A DNA stretch of 64,000 bases from Dolomedes plantarius (taxonomy: Eukaryota > Arthropoda > Arachnida > Araneae > Dolomedidae), in the NCBI GenBank assembly GCA_907164885.2, contig OU015490.1, positions 213,617,844-213,681,843 on the forward strand. Direction: 5' to 3'. Under the pieces are notes generated by a model. It had not been told where the DNA came from. It saw only the letters and a program-made list of their open reading frames with translations, and made no database searches. Positions 1-15,060 of this stretch are shown piece after piece. A program made the translations under genes and the position numbers. Each line of letters opens with the position of its first letter. The stretch's first letter is position 1.

Positions 1-1244
1 TCTCGGTGGTCTGGTACATCCCCGAATTATAAATCAGTGCCTTTAGCCAAACTAACAGCAAGAAAAAAAGAAGTTGAACAATCTAACTAAAATGTACAAC
101 ACAATAATGTCAACAAAAAAGACACTATAAATGAAATAAAATACTTAAAAAGAATATAGCCCAAAATTACCTATTGAGCTGATAACCAACTTTAACAATT
201 AAAATATACGAAAGGTATGAAATAGAAAGCAATTCAATCTATCGCTATGTAAATTTAAACTTTTAAGCCCTATAACCAACACATATTAAAGTGATTACAA
301 AAAGAAAATGACCACACCAATTCAGAATCTAGTCCAGAATCTAGTCCTAATTCAGAATCCAACGAGTCTGAAACTTTTAGAAACTGATCAAAATTTGGAT
401 AAAAGTATAGATTATTTGGACTTATGTTTGAGATGTGAAGATGGAATAGTAAAATATAGTATATACGATAAGCGTGACAGCTATACATTTCCAATTAACA
501 AAATGCTATCATGGCACACATGCCTCCATAAAAATGTTAAAAGAAATGTAATCGTCAATCAATTCCTACGTAACTATAAATTGAACAGCGATAAAGATAA
601 ATTAGTGTATGGTATACGAGAAATTATAAAATTGGCTAAACTAAAAGAATTCCCAAAAAATGTTCTAATCAAAATCACTAGGAATTTTTGAAAATACCCA
701 GGAAAGATTGCATTAATCGATTATTTCAACAAAATTGAATCATAATTGAAATAAAATATTAAGACATATAAAAAAAGTACTTCAGGTGTTGGAGGGTGTT
801 ATTTGCGTGTACAGGTGAGTGCATTTTTCATCTAAACACCTATTTTTATATTGTTACTCGGATTTATCCTGAGCTATTTAGTATTGTATTTTGTATTAAT
901 CTAGAGTATAGGTATAGATTCTGAATTGGTGTGGTCATTTTCTTCTTGTAATCACTTTAATATGTGTTGGTTATAGGGCTTAAAAGTTTAAATTTACATA
1001 GTGATAGATTGAATTGCTTTCTATTTCATACCTTTCGTATATTTTAATTGTTGAAGTTGGTTATCAACTCAATAGGTAATTTTGGGCTATATTCTTTTTA
1101 AGTATTTTATTTCATTTATAGTGTCTTTTTTGTTGACATTATTGTGTTTTATATTTTAGTTAGATTGTTCAACTTCTTTTTTCTTGCTGTTAGTTTGGCT
1201 AAAGGCACTGATTTATAATTCGGGGATGTACCAGACCACCGAGA
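1..1244. mobile_element. Element with long terminal inverted repeats (foldback-like), left edge cut by window
   Basis: The first ~331 bases recur in reverse complement at 915-1244 with only about eight differences. This gives two ~330 bp inverted arms around a ~580 bp centre. The match runs to base 1, so the outer end of the left arm may lie outside the window. On the right, the match stops at 1244, just before a GC-richer stretch. An open frame starts inside the left arm and reads into the centre. Long arms with a short centre fit a foldback element or an internally deleted derivative of a larger long-TIR element. I cannot name the family. Confidence 0.75.
308..691 (+). CDS. Uncharacterised 127-residue protein of the long-TIR element
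   Basis: ATG lies inside the left inverted arm, so the first ~9 codons are shared with the right arm, and TGA follows at 689-691. The N-terminus holds a short Q-N-L-V repeat. The rest is lysine- and asparagine-rich and contains YLDL at ~residue 42, YDKRD at ~58 and a basic C-terminus (FPKNVLIKITRNF). The YLDL...YDKRD...FP spacing recalls, from memory only, the region after the catalytic domain in some reverse-transcriptase-like proteins of animal mobile elements; this is a weak inference. No catalytic motif is present in the fragment, so a polymerase activity cannot be claimed. It could be the tail of a longer ORF left after internal deletion. Confidence 0.4.
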   Translation: MTTPIQNLVQNLVLIQNPTSLKLLETDQNLDKSIDYLDLCLRCEDGIVKYSIYDKRDSYTFPINKMLSWHTCLHKNVKRNVIVNQFLRNYKLNSDKDKLVYGIREIIKLAKLKEFPKNVLIKITRNF

Positions 1245-1423
1245 GTGTTGCCGCGGCACATAAACATGTTTAATCGGAGAGGGATGGTCACAACTCCCCC
1301 CGGTCACTTAGGTACATCTCCATATTAGTATTCTTTCTGTGGGATTTTTCTATTGTTCATTTTGCTGCTGTACGGTTTTGGACTTTTTCTTTTTATGTTT
1401 TTAAATATCAAACTTTAATATAT

Positions 1424-3231
<1,808 letters not shown>

Positions 3232-3234
<3 letters not shown>

Positions 3235-4650
3235 AACGACCCTCCGCCTACGAGGGTCTTCCACTTCGTGGCCGATATTCCAAATTCTCGTGTATCACGG
3301 TCTTTTAGTGCAAGACTGATTTGCATACTTCATCTGAATCTCTCGCTTTTCAGCCGCATCTACAGTTGACTTTTAAACTTTATAACTCTTTTAACTTTTT
3401 AAACTTTTTTTTAACTTTTTGGCTGCTAAAAAAAAAAATCCGGCTTCTTCGTGAGCCCTATATATTCTGTGGGATAGTGCAATAAATAAAAACCTGCATA
3501 CGTTGTTTTCATGAATAATATAAAAGGAAAATTTTTTTATTAATGTGTCACTGAAATTAACGGAAAAGCGAGAACCTAAAGTTTGGCTAACACACTCTAA
3601 ATCAGCATTACGCATGTTCGGTGCCGCGATGGCATATAAGAGGTGGTCGGGAAATTTCGTTATCAAGGTGTCTTAATAGTTTTAACTGGTTGCTCGTGGT
3701 GTTATTTATTATCACTGTAATTAAGTTTTGGTCCCAACACGTTCCCCATGAACTTAAATGGTCCCTCGAAAATATAAACATTTTAATACTTTTGGAAAAT
3801 GAATGAAAAAAAAATCCTGACAGCATGATGTATACTGCTTTTTGATATCACATATTTAAGAAGTTTCTTCTGTAAAAAAAAAAAGTGTCAAATTAAGGTT
3901 AAAGTTTACTTACTAACTTTTTTTTTCACTTTGTGCAAGATAGCTACTTCAAGGAAATAAAGACAAAAATAGCGCACCTTCGACTGATTAAATGAGAGTC
4001 TAAGTGAGTCAAAATGATAACATTTAATTAGACCCAACATGATAATATTTATCTGGTGTGCACTGTCAATGAATAAATAACAGGTGTTCATACAGTTTTT
4101 ATACAGTTTTGTACAGTACATAGCTATTCACACACTTTCGTTCTTTCGTTCACATTTATTTCGAACACTTGACTTGCCGCTGTGGTAATACACTATTCAG
4201 CATAAAATGATTCTTTCAAAAAGTTTATTAACAAGTTTGGTTTACGGTCGTAGACAAAAGTTTCTTATGCTCTCATGATCCTCGTTGCCATGAGACTTTA
4301 GTCCCGAGGAGTATTTTCGAGATGACGTTTAATTATTCCTCAGAGACAAAGTCCTCACAATAATCTGCCGTATACGTGTGAACTTATCCTTCAGGCTTTG
4401 ATAAATAGTGCTTTATAACAGTACTATATACAAGTAGAATATGACACAGTATAATCTATTGAACACGATAGTCAATGTTCGATGTCATCGATTCTACTAA
4501 ACAGTTTATATCTTTCTTGATTAACTGCTTTTTTAAGAAAAGTTTGTGCATGGATTAGAACTGCCTATATTTTTGTATCTTGAATTCGACATATGGAACA
4601 CTAGCCATCAATATGAATTTTGTTATAAATGTCAGCTTTCATATTGATTC
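3232..4650. other. No gene recognised; short frame on the minus strand abuts the (TA)n array
   Basis: The first ~95 bases are GC-richer and hold a short minus-strand open frame (from ~3326, beginning [11 protein letters not shown]) that runs straight into the TA array. This is the layout expected if a retroelement 3' end was followed by a simple-repeat tail, but the frame is too short to assign. The remainder is AT-rich with no supported gene. Confidence 0.4.
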
Positions 4651-5615
4651 TAATAAATACAAACACCAAGCAGGATTCAAACCAATTACGACATAGCTCG
4701 GCTTATGTCATTTCTTCTGAAAGTATCAATATATCCATGATACATTTTACAAATAAGATACTCTCTGAGAGATGAACATTGAAAATACTTATATGATTAA
4801 TTTTACACGGCGTTATTAATCCTAATAAATACCAAAGAAACAAACACCAGGCGAGATTCAAACCAATTACGGCATAGCTAGACTTATGTCATTTCTTCCG
4901 AAAGTTTCAATATATTCATGATACATTTTACAAATAAGATACTCTACGAGCGATGAACATTGAAAAGACGTATGTGATTAATTTTACATGGTGTTATTAT
5001 CCTAATTGTTTAAGCCAAGTCAGAGCTTAATGGCGTAATCTGAAATCCTGGCAGTCGCCAATCAAGGCGATTGTATTGTAGACCTTCTGTGCAAGACGGG
5101 TAACTGTGCTATACAAGCAGTAGCGTCTGCAAGTTCGGAGTCTCATATCTTTGGGATTCGACTACCCATATCGTTGGGATTCGACGTCATACTTTTGAAT
5201 AAAACTTTGCTTTTACTTACAGTCCACAGTTGTAATCTTACTTTGAACATTACGCTTCACTAATAAATACCAATGAAACACACACCAGGCGAGATTCAAA
5301 CCAATTACGGCATAGCTAGACTTATATCATTTCTTCAGGAAGTTTCAATACATTCAAGATGCATTTTACAAATGGGAAACTCTCTGAGCGATGAACATTG
5401 AAAAGACGTATGTGATTCATTTTACACGGGGTTATTAATCCTAATAAGTACCAACGAAACTAACACCAGATGAGATTCAAACCAATTACTCTATAGCTAT
5501 AATTATGTTATTTCTTCCGAAAGTTTCAATATATTCATGATACATTTTACAAATAGGAAACTCTCTGAGCAATGAACATCGAAAAGACATACCTGATTCA
5601 TTTTACACGAGGTTA
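4651..5615. repeat. Tandem satellite, four ~171-181 bp units
   Basis: Units start at about 4651, 4822, 5260 and 5441, each with CTAATAA near the start and sharing the core segments GATTCAAACCAATTAC and ATACATTTTACAAAT. The middle of the array is interrupted by a solo LTR. On the complementary strand the core reads GGTTTGAATC, which resembles a tRNA B box, so a SINE-derived satellite is possible but unproven. Confidence 0.9.
5007..5259 (+). mobile_element. Solo LTR (253 bp) with CTAAT target duplication
   Basis: Begins TGTTTAAGCC and ends TTACGCTTCA, the canonical TG...CA. It is flanked on both sides by CTAAT (5002-5006 and 5260-5264). Removing it and one CTAAT restores the satellite unit junction seen between other units, which fixes both borders. 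AATAAA at 5198-5203 suits an LTR polyadenylation signal on the plus strand. No internal retroelement sequence remains, so it arose by LTR-LTR recombination. Confidence 0.85.
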
Positions 5616-6750
5616 AATTTCTATGGTAGTGCGTTTATTGAGCATATCGTCCTTGCTGCTTAGTGTCCAAGCATGGAGGTCTATAGAAGTACTCTGATGA
5701 GATGGGGTGCTAAACCTTGGCAATATTTAATTTTTCTTTATAATCCTGCAACATTAGAAGTCTACTAAATAGTTCTGGTGGACCACATCATCAAAATGTT
5801 GCAATATTGTAGGCGGTATTCTTCAAAGACCATCCGTGTTTCCAAGACAACACACTGACGTGTCGTCACATGGTTTGAAGATGATGAGAATCTCTTCTAC
5901 TCACTTCAAACGCCTGACCATAACGTCCATTCGTTTTATTTAACTTTCAAATTATGAATAAGCTTAATACTAAAATTCTTAACTGTTTACTATTAAGTAT
6001 AGTTTTCCGCTTAATTGTTTAAGTAAAAATACACTAAAAATGTTATAATTATGCAAATCCATTAATACGTTCGTCGCAATTTTCTGTTAGAATTTAGAAC
6101 ATAACGAAACGTCTTAGTCTCAATCTTTACTACTTTAACTACCAATTTGGAGCCCCAAGCACCTCCTTGTAAGAATTAATAAAACTTAGGGCTAAAGAAA
6201 TTCCCTCTTAATGTTGTTCTCCGAGGGAAGCTCATTTATATTTTATGGTCTTTTCGAAGGAAGAAATAAATGGCCTGAGAGCTATAATTGTTTAAATTAA
6301 AGGATTAATTAAGTTTTGAGACTACAGAGATTTTGCAATTGTTAAACACATTCCATTAATCTCCATTGAAAAAAAAAACTGTAAGCTCTTCTAAAAATCT
6401 ATCAATTCACAGTTATTATCCACTGTGATTTTCAAAATGTAAATAGAATAATAAATTACTATGCCAATTTTGAAAATTTGTATGGGTAAAACTGTTATGT
6501 TTTTGAATAATACAAGATACTTATCGTAACTGTAAAATAAATAATAGAAATCTGCTAAAATAAATTATATTATCGGATATAATTAATAAATCTCTAGTAT
6601 ACAAAATAACCTATCCACCCAAGAATATTCTTAAGAGTATATTTTATACAATTTGAGTATACCTAAGGAATTAGTATTTGAAAGTCAGGCCAATTCATAA
6701 AAGATATGAATATATGCAAAACACATTAGATAAGATATAATTATTGCAAT
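5616..6750. other. No gene recognised
   Basis: AT-rich sequence between the satellite and the first Tc1 copy. I see no long frame, terminal repeat or similarity elsewhere in the window. Confidence 0.6.
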
Positions 6751-6752
6751 TA

Positions 6753-8301
6753 CACTGCTCAAAAAAATTCGGCGAGCAAGCAAAGACGTTAAGAAAACCG
6801 TGCATGACACCCACGTAATGGCATAAAATGGATAGTGCACGCGTATCAATGCGCAATACAGAAAAAAATGACGTAAAAAAAATTTTAATTAAGCTTTAAT
6901 TCTTTGAAAATATGGAAAAAACATGAAAAGATGATTTAGGGAAACAATTTGGTTACATGTAAACGATAAAAAAAGTATTGTTTAGAAATGATGCAAGATT
7001 TTTTATATGGCGTGTGGTCTCCTAGAACATCTAAGACTGCAGCACACCTGTTTTCCATGGATACGATGATGTTATCGATAAGACTTTGGGGAATAATGTT
7101 CCATTCCTCAAGACGTGCAATCTCCAAGTCTCGGAGAGTAAAAGAAGGCCTTGGTCTCGCAGCAATGCGTCGTCCTAGCATGTCCCAAACATACTCTATT
7201 GGATTCAGGTCAGGAGACAACGCAGGCCATTCCAGACGCTGTATTGTTTCAGCTTCAAGCATGTTCTCCACAAGACGAGCTGTAAGCGGTCTGGCATTAT
7301 CATGCTGGAAAACAAAGGAGTCTCCAATGGCTGCAGAGTAAGGTATGACATGAGGTCTCAGTATCTCGTCTGCATACCTTCGGGCCGTCAAAGTACCATT
7401 CCGAATGATATGCAGGTCCGTACGTCCACCTATGCTGATTCCACCCCATACAATAAAATCAGTTCGTCTGTATTGTGACCTTTCACGAACGAATGTGGGG
7501 CTATTTCGAGTGCCCCTTTCCCTCTATACCAAAACACGTCGGGTATCATACTCCAGACAGAATCGGGACTTTTTTGTAAACAGCACTTGGCTCCAATCAT
7601 GTTGCTCCCATTCTGGATGCTCAGCAGCCCATCTTCTTCGGGCCGCACAGTGGCGTGAGTTCAACGGAATGCAGACCATTGGCCTACGTGCATAGAGACC
7701 TCTCTGATGAAGCCTATTACGTACTGTTTGGCTGGACACCCTACGTTCAATTGTCAAGAGCAACTGTCTTTTTAGCTGAGTAGCATTGTATGTTCTGTTT
7801 CGAATGCTGTTAACAGCATATACCGGTCATCAGTTGCTGTAGTGGCGCGTGGCCAACCTTGCCCTGGTCGACGTCTAACATTCCCTGTTTCTTGGAATCG
7901 ATTCCACAGCCTTGCAACGACACTTCTGGCGATTACAACAGCGTCCGCGACACTATTTTGTGTTTGCCAGGATTCAAGTCTACCTGTAATACGCCATGCC
8001 ATGTATTCCGGTAAATCCCGTTGTTGAGCCATTTTCAAGTCACCTTTTCTCAAAAAGAATAACTGAGCAATCGAATTTCGCAGTTGAGGTAATGAAACAG
8101 ACGTTTCTGCAACATCCCCATCTCCACCCTTATGTTCTTTTTCTGGTTTTTGACGTCATGAACTTTGATTTGCATATGAAGTTTTCTTCTTTTTCCTGCT
8201 AGGCTTTAAATTATGGATGATTTATTTTATGTTACTTATCGGTGTAAGTATTTGCGTAATTTCATTAAAACCATGTGCTCCTCTAATTGTTTTGAGCAGT
8301 G
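6753..8301 (-). mobile_element. Tc1-like DNA transposon, copy A (full length, dead)
   Basis: Ends are CACTGCTCAAAA and its reverse complement TTTTGAGCAGTG, with ~28 bp imperfect terminal inverted repeats and TA on both sides, the usual Tc1/mariner target duplication. Length 1549 bp matches the two sister copies at 32.6 and 57.4 kb. The single gene lies on the minus strand and is broken. Confidence 0.93.
6936..8032 (-). pseudogene. Tc1-like DD34E transposase, inactivated (copy A)
   Basis: Would cut and paste the element through paired helix-turn-helix DNA-binding motifs and a DDE catalytic domain. The start is MAQQRDLPEYMAW, as in copy B. The helix-turn-helix region reads to ~7790, where frames change and a segment rich in arginine is lost. 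The first catalytic aspartate is replaced (FTKKSRF where the sister copies have FTDESRF or LTDDSRF). A TAG replaces a tryptophan codon after RRVLV, near 7530. The second aspartate (FQHDNARP) and the glutamate (SPDLNPIEY) survive with 34 residues between them. The normal stop after HTPY is also lost, so the frame reads on to 6936. Clearly non-functional. Confidence 0.9.
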
Positions 8302-8477
8302 TATAATTTTAACTCTCCGGGTTTTAAGCTCTCATATCGAAAGAAAGTAATTGCATACAGATAAATATTTCTTTAAAATATCCATAAATATTTTGACAAT
8401 GCAGTAGCTTCTGAAGTATATACTATACTGAAATTTTAGATGCCATTAAATCAGGTACATTGAAACTAGTTGGAAAT

Positions 8478-8481
<4 letters not shown>

Positions 8482-8521
<40 letters not shown>
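8482..8521. repeat. (TA)n microsatellite
   Basis: Forty bases of TA repeat directly abutting a GC-richer segment on its right. Confidence 0.9.
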
Positions 8522-8524
<3 letters not shown>

Positions 8525-9021
8525 AGGCAAGAGGGTTTGTCTGTTCTAACGTCTTTAAATTGCAGTCATGTTTCATTACGTTGGTACCGAGTGGGAATAC
8601 GAATTGAACAATACTTCAGTCCACACGTTAAATTACTTTATTCATTTCTGCTTAAGAACACCACTCCACTCTCAAAGTCTTTTTCCCTAGTTAGCCATTT
8701 TATCATTCAGCGACTCCAAGCAGGGCGACCGCACGCAGAGAGTTCTCAAATCAATCTTCGTAGTTCTAAGTTAAGAATCGCGCGTCTAATCTCCTGGCAC
8801 ATGCGCAGAGTCCAATCTAGAATTTTCCAGAAGCATCCTTCCCGCCAAACCTGTACAGTATCTAAAAATAATCTCTCTGTATAGAAATTCATTCCACCGC
8901 AAATCGAAGGTCAATTACTGAAACGGGGAAAAACCTTTCCTCTCGACGCGTCTTGGCATTTGAAAGTAGCGGCTTTAGCGCCGCAAAAATAAATTAATTA
9001 TTTTTTCCCTATTTAATTCCT
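8522..9021. other. GC-richer segment, possibly an LTR remnant on the minus strand
   Basis: Composition changes sharply against the (TA)n to the left. On the minus strand an AATAAA lies at 8638-8643, about 120 bases before the (TA)n edge. That spacing would suit the R-U5 end of an LTR, but no TG...CA pair or target duplication was found. A short plus-strand open frame (8537-8884) shows no recognisable domain. Confidence 0.3.
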
Positions 9022-9065
9022 TACACACACACACACATATATTATATATATGTGAACAGCCTCTG

Positions 9066-9834
<769 letters not shown>

Positions 9835-9910
9835 AATTTTTGAGTATATAGAGTATATATATATATATTTTTTTTCCAAAAATTCCAATTTCGTACTTTT
9901 TAATGATATA

Positions 9911-10166
9911 ACATATCACAACGCGGCAAAAAATGTAACACGAAAGTACAGCATTTGAGAAAAAATCTACTAAAAGAATACTATACAGCTTGAACTAGCA
10001 TTACAATAAAACTGATACAACTGCTCTCAGGTGGATAAATTGTGAGTTAGAGATGTGTCGCTTTTTGTGTACGATGGGGCTCTTCATACATATTTTTCTA
10101 TGTCATTAACTCAAAATTACCCTTTTTGTTACTTGTGTCACTTTTCTTGCCAGGTTGCGATATGTA
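9911..10166. mobile_element. MITE, family with GTGACAC-ending terminal inverted repeats (copy 1)
   Basis: The left end ACATATCACAACGCGGCAA mirrors the right end (reverse complement ACATATCGCAACCTGGCAA), with further similarity to GTGACAC. The centre (TACAGCTTGAACTAGCA, then an AAACTGATA segment, then a CAGGTGG segment) matches a second copy at 31905-32143. Non-coding, ~256 bp. Confidence 0.75.
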
Positions 10167-11253
10167 TTTATGTCAACAACATATACAAAAAACGTGAAAT
10201 CTAACTAAATTGTGAATAACATTTATTGTTATAAAGCATGAACTATTAAAAAAATCGGTTAAAAACAATATCGGGTACAATTAGTATTGATTAGTATCGG
10301 GTACAATTAGTATTAGTAACCGTTTTGAAAAACGGTTTATCAAAAACTATGAGTATTTTTCAAAATTTATAAACAAGTTTAGCTGATTTTGCTTACTATT
10401 TATAATGATACAAACACATGACATAAGGATCTAAGTTCTTATGTCCGGTATTCAGCAAACCCATTTATTAATCGTGGTTGAAATTCTACGTTTGCGCCTT
10501 CTGCTGATTAATATTTATTAATATTTATAAATTTCTATAGAAGTTCCTACATGAAGTTTGAATATCATAATAAACTGCAATATTTTGAAAATTTTATCAT
10601 CATATTTACTCAATACCATTAGCTAATGTTTCCTGACAAGGTTTTCAAAGAAAATACTTTTCATCAATTTTCATAATAACTTAAAATGTTACAATCAATA
10701 TTTAAGAAAGATATGTCTGTATAATACCGGAATATTTTAGATTTTGCCTTAGTAATATCGAGTTTTGCCGAAACGGACTAAAATATCAATTCTTGTAGTC
10801 TCACGTAACACGCTATATTTATACAAATTTTGAATTAAATAAACAATTATTTATTAACAAGTAAAATGCAATTTATGTTTTTATAACATACAAGTGAGTT
10901 AAACTAAGTTTTTAAAATACTTATGAATTAGGGAAATCTAATCACGTTCGTCTTAAAACTCAACAAACGTTAATTCTTCCCACACATTTTTCGAGAAAAC
11001 TTGTGTTGTACCTGAATGGATGCGAAATGAATGACCAACGATATTTCGATGACAGAATGGATAAGTCGCGTAGGTTTGGGAGTAAAGGTGTGTTCACATC
11101 ATATCCTGAGCGTTGCCTTACGTTACTACCTAAGTTCGGAGGTTGTTGACGATCTGTGATTGGTTTGCCGTATCTCGTGGTCAATGAATCAATATATGTG
11201 ACTGGTTAAAATTTGTACCTCTGATGTTACGTAACTTTCAATATTCAGTGTAA
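10167..11253. other. No gene recognised; minor duplication and hairpin
   Basis: Contains a short direct duplication (ATCGGGTACAATTAGTATT twice, 10269-10313) followed at once by a 9 bp-arm hairpin AACCGTTTT/AAAACGGTT at ~10318-10337. Otherwise unremarkable. Confidence 0.55.
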
Positions 11254-12770
11254 CCCATTAACGCCCAACTTAATTTAAACATAAAAATAAGTAAAATTCT
11301 TTTAAATTATGTTTAATACATCAATATTAAGCTAACCTAAAGAAGTAATTTCAATCCCATCGTTACAGCTTGAGATAATTAGTGTCCTACATATAGGACG
11401 CTGGGCGTTGTAGAAGTTTGGGATAAATATGGTTTTCCTCTGTGATTTCAAAAGTGTGCCAACATGCTTTATTTGTTTAGTATTTTTGACATTCTGATGA
11501 TTTATTCAATATATATAAAATAAAAGGAAGAAAAAATACTAATATTATTCAATCAAAAGTATTTAATTAGTCTTATTTAATCTTACTTAATCATACTTAA
11601 TTATTAGTCTTATTTAAACACATGACTTATTTTCATATAGTTATGAATGATACTTGGGAAAACAATTTGTGGAAAGTGTTGCATTGCATTTTGAGCAAAA
11701 TGTAAGAGGCTTTCCTCGATAATTCTGGAATTGACATCTTCTTAGTTTATATCTTTTGAGAATTATGTGGTCTTTCCATCTAATTTGACAGTGTTGATTA
11801 CTTTTTCTTTGATGTTTGTGTTAATATTGGCCTGCCGAAACTTTTTCGTATGGTGTTTCCTATTTTGAGGTATGCAATGGCACTGCATCGCCTTATATCT
11901 TAAACGCTTTTATTCTCATTATTAACCATGTTGTGAGCGATGAAAGTGTTTACAATTGCCATATCAACTATACGTGTGAAAATCGGCCAATAGCATTTTT
12001 TCCCTCGAATTTTAATTTTACGTTTTTCTAGTGGCCAATCGTGATGGTCAACTCCATCCATATATTTGCTGTAATTGTTTATAAGACATGGTTGTATAAC
12101 TTGAAATTTTTCCATTTCTCCTTTTTCACGCCTTAAAACAGTTTTTAGTGGTTCAATTTTGTCGAAATTTGTCGCAACAGTGACACATTTATTATCATTC
12201 CATTTAACTATCGTAATATTGTTTTTATCGTCAAAGCGATGGTCATATGAACGTTGATTTTTCTTTTTTAATGCTGCATCAGCTTCGACAGGACGATGTG
12301 ATAGTCTGAGCTAGTTCCTAATTTTAAATGCTCGGTCATTCTTTTGAGAGCGTTCTTCATTGTTATCAGAAAAATGAATAATTCCTTTTATCTCTAAATA
12401 CCTATTTCTTAATATCGCATTTTTCACAATGTGTACCATTAAATCTTAATATTCTGACGAGTAATCTCATTTACTAGATAAAGTTGGATATCCTGAAAAA
12501 TCAAGAATCCAATGAAAGTTTTAATTTCATCCACAGCATTGTAAAATCAGGCTCATTCTTCCATTCTCTTACAGACTTTTACTGACCTTTTACTTCTCTT
12601 ACAGACCGTTTCTGACACTATGTAGTGAAAGTACGTGGGGGAAAATCTCTTCTAAAATTTCTAAAATTGTGATAATATGTATTCCAGAGCCTCTTTTGAA
12701 ATTTTGAAATTTTTTTGTCGAGGCATGTTGAAGTAACTGAAAGGGAAGAAAAAATCAAAATATGTTAAAA
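11254..12770 (-). mobile_element. piggyBac-like element relic, one end recognised
   Basis: The left border is inferred from CCCATTAACG, which resembles the CCCATTAACC terminus of the second piggyBac relic. The expected TTAA in front of it reads GTAA. The right border was not found. The interior carries a decayed transposase gene on the minus strand. Confidence 0.6.
11641..12726 (-). pseudogene. piggyBac-type transposase relic
   Basis: piggyBac transposases integrate at TTAA and end in a cysteine-rich DNA-binding domain. From the putative ATG (MPRQKNFKISKEALEYIL) the frame is quickly lost, but fragments stay in family order: KNEPDFTML, then FRISNFI, then SHRPVEADAALKKKNQ, then NNITIVKWNDNK, then the best-kept block (NYSKYMDGVDHHDWPLEK, GKKCYWPIFTRIVDMAIVN) and a C-terminal zinc-binding pattern with FCSKCNATLSTNCFPKYHS before TAA. 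Multiple frameshifts and stops, including one after ENKSV. The acidic N-terminal region is missing. Confidence 0.8.
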
Positions 12771-13679
12771 TCGTGGTTCTTTGCGAAGAAAAAAAAATTG
12801 TAAAAAAATACGTTCTTCATAGGTGTTTAAAATTAAATAGTGTAAAAAAAGTATTAAATCATAACTGAGGAAAATAGGGACGATTAAATGAAAAAAGTAT
12901 GTTTACAAACGTTTGAAACAGTTTAAGAAATTATTAATACACATGCTAAACTTAGAAGCCGAAAGACTTCATCTACTTTTCATCAATATATTATCATTTG
13001 ATTTGCTTTAACTGTCTATCAAAATTTCACTTTAAATCAATATTCCTTAAATTATTGTGCGATAAGAGCTCAGTACTCCTTAACTTTTGCAATTGTTATC
13101 TAATTAAGACACTTTAAGAGTTCCAGTTGCTTCACTGGATATACTTTTTCCAGTTGCTACACTCGATGTACTCGATATCTCTCATTCCTCAATTCTTTTT
13201 AACTCAGTTACTTAACAAGACGTCGCTTTCAGTTACACGTGTTTAATGTTATATAAAGCCCTTTATGTAATGGAATCTGTGAGCTCTTTAAATGAAACAG
13301 ATTATGTAATTCGAATTAGAATATATATTCAGGTTTAAAATTGATACGAAGCCTTCTATTTTTATTTTTCAAATACGTGTACATAAAGGAACAATTGTAC
13401 TACTCCACATATTATGTGTTGTAATAACTATTAAAAAACAATAGAATTCTAACCATAAGAAGACAAAAAAAAACAGAAATCAGAAATTGTTTATTAACCG
13501 AATTCTTTCACACATGTATTGTTGTGAATAGCCATAAATGTGTAAAAAGAATTGTAAATAAACTTTATTTGTTCTTAAATCATTGTAGTATTTTTTTGTG
13601 TTACTGCTGTTTACGTACAGTTATGGAGCTTTAGATTTCAATACGTGAGGTTTAAAGATATTTTTAAAATTTTGGTGAT
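12771..13679. other. No gene recognised
   Basis: AT-rich and unique within the window. AATAAA-type sequences occur but no transcript can be supported. Confidence 0.55.
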
Positions 13680-13960
13680 CTTGTCGACAAATTTAGAGAC
13701 TGTTGGATATCGAGAGAAAAATCAGAGACCAACAGAGAGCGTAAATGTCGAGTTCTGGATGTTTTTAATTCTAGAGCAATCGATAATTTCACCAAGGACA
13801 TATAAAGCATGACAATCCGGCTCCAGAGAGGTCATTCATGAATTTCGTTGTTGAAACTGCTATGTGTGAAATGTATTGCTAGTTATTCTGTCTGTCAATA
13901 TTGCGTCAAATATAAAGGCTTTTGTTGAACTCCGTTGTAGGCGTAGGTGAGTGCTTGTTA
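13680..13960. repeat. Possible LTR-derived dispersed repeat (copy 1)
   Basis: The order of segments GTTCTGGATGTTT, TCTAGAGCAAT, ACCAAGGACATATAA and GAGAGGTCATTCATG recurs, diverged, at about 50310-50450. That copy is followed by AATAAA, which suggests remains of one LTR family. Similarity is modest and borders are undefined. Confidence 0.35.
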
Positions 13961-14814
<854 letters not shown>

Positions 14815-14839
14815 TGGGCGAACCGAAAAATCTGAATTT

Positions 14840-15060
14840 TGCATTTGCATTTTGCAATGGCATTTTGCAATATGCCAGGCTAGTTGGAATAATTAAGACA
14901 ACTTTCTAATTAGCGTGATATTTTTAGGCTTATTGCGATGGGCCTATGCACCTCTAGGCTAATTAAAAATTCTCGATAGTTTGCTGAAACCGCCTGGTTT
15001 TATCCAGGCATATTGCAATTAGCCCAAAGTAGTAAAGGCTTATTAAAATTTTCAGATTTT
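14840..15060. repeat. Cluster of inverted and direct AGGCTTATTGC-type motifs
   Basis: Variants of AGGCTTATTRMAA and of its inverse TTGCAATTAGCC occur at least six times: TTTTGCAATATGCCAGGCTA, AGGCTTATTGCGA, AGGCTAATTAAAA, AGGCATATTGCAATTAGCCC, AGGCTTATTAAAA. One more copy lies at ~15290 (TTGCAATAAGCC). The spacing is irregular, so it is not a classical tandem repeat. Confidence 0.55.

Noticed and set aside
1..1244. Polinton/Maverick element
   Set aside because: Long inverted repeats fit, but at 1.2 kb no polymerase, integrase or capsid gene is present; could at most be a deletion derivative.
3391..3826. Small minus-strand frames (91 and 72 codons) as genes
   Set aside because: Low-complexity, T-rich, no conserved features; expected by chance in AT-rich DNA of this length.
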